Origin: Rhodospirillaceae bacterium
GTDB taxonomy: Bacteria > Pseudomonadota > Alphaproteobacteria > GCA-2731375
Length of the DNA stretch: 64,000 bases
Reading direction: 5' to 3'
Assembly (NCBI GenBank): GCA_018660265.1
Contig: JABJKS010000121.1
Location: 93,527 to 157,526, forward strand
This document shows positions 63,800 to 64,000 of this stretch, in pieces (positions within the stretch are counted from its first letter, which is position 1; every line of letters starts with the position of its first letter). The notes under the pieces were generated by a model. That model saw nothing but the letters and a program-made list of their open reading frames with translations. It made no database searches and was not told the origin of the DNA. The position numbers and the translations under genes were made by a program.

Positions 63800-64000
63800 C
63801 TAATGATGGTTCACGAATTCATTCCGCCGAAGCCCAAGCGAAGCGAAAGGCGATGAGCGAATGGCGGAGCGTAGCTCCGGTGGCGCCAAACCATTCCACC
63901 GTTCTGCAAAACCGTCAGCGTAACCGAGAAGCTTTTCTTGCTCGGCGATATCTGGAACCCATGGGCCTGTTGCCTCGAATAACTGGGCGCGATCCGCAAA
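63800..64000 (-). CDS. Partial hypothetical protein, running off the right edge
   Basis: On the minus strand an uninterrupted 66-codon frame runs from the window end to a stop at 63800: '...FADRAQLFEATGPWVPDIAE', 'YADGFAERWNGLAPPELRSA', ending 'LGLRRNEFVNHH'. No start lies inside the window. No family recognised; base use is similar to neighbouring genes. The same DNA also yields a smaller frame in another phase, so this is tentative. Confidence 0.3.
   Translation of the reverse strand, partial: FADRAQLFEATGPWVPDIAEQEKLLGYADGFAERWNGLAPPELRSAIRSSPFASLGLRRNEFVNHH

Overview
This 64 kb window looks like chromosomal DNA of a free-living, probably marine alphaproteobacterium. No rRNA or tRNA gene is visible, so this rests on gene content and order: a dapC-type aminotransferase followed by ftsK and lolA, a DUF2852 protein, a PAS_5 protein, a ligase-associated PdeM nuclease, GANTC (CcrM-type) sites crowded in front of the first operon, and a probable dimethylsulfoniopropionate (DMSP) lyase. 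Coding density is high. Most genes are metabolic and sit in short operons, many of them divergent.

Layout. 0-8.4 kb: dapC, ftsK and lolA, then two tandem CYP153-like cytochromes P450, a TetR regulator whose start codon lies inside a palindrome, and a DUF2852 membrane protein preceded by the same palindrome. 8.4-20 kb: thioesterase and zinc-ribbon protein (minus), then a plus-strand run with a TPP enzyme, SDR, DUF938 methyltransferase, an unusual fusion of a Cys/Met PLP enzyme with two NifU-like domains, a Rieske oxygenase alpha/beta pair of the anthranilate dioxygenase type, a class III cyclase with TPRs, a methyltransferase and an MBL hydrolase. 20-30 kb: sensor kinase, HyuB/HyuA, PhyH-type dioxygenase, betaine-homocysteine methyltransferase and a dimethylglycine/sarcosine dehydrogenase-like flavoprotein, suggesting N-methylated amine and one-carbon catabolism. 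30-36 kb: PdeM, a PodJ-N-terminus-like protein, E1 beta/alpha of a 2-oxoacid dehydrogenase without E2 or E3, an unrecognised tandem-repeat protein and another TPP enzyme.

36-45 kb: VOC protein, an Old Yellow Enzyme and, directly downstream, a glutaredoxin-DinB fusion whose expected first CxxC cysteine is an in-frame TGA (candidate selenoprotein), then crotonase, AhpD-like protein, two luciferase-like monooxygenases, an alpha/beta hydrolase and a second cyclase-TPR protein. 45-52 kb: LysM protein, diheme cytochrome c, LOG protein and two unrelated NADP-isocitrate dehydrogenases facing each other. 52-64 kb: an internally deleted IS630-type transposase, luciferase-like oxidoreductase, a 14-bp tandem repeat array, VOC protein, PAS_5 protein, a Csp1-like copper-storage protein lying between two copies of the uvrB 3' end, uvrB, TauD-like dioxygenase, cupin, probable DMSP lyase, O-antigen-type acyltransferase, cold-shock protein and a GIY-YIG protein.

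The strongest candidates for new biology are the UGA-containing glutaredoxin-DinB gene (38158-38919), the PLP-NifU-NifU fusion (13163-14869), the unrecognised tandem-repeat protein (33755-34561) and the Csp1-like cassette with its 9-A frameshift tract (55023-55741). All functions are assigned by reading sequence, without database searches.
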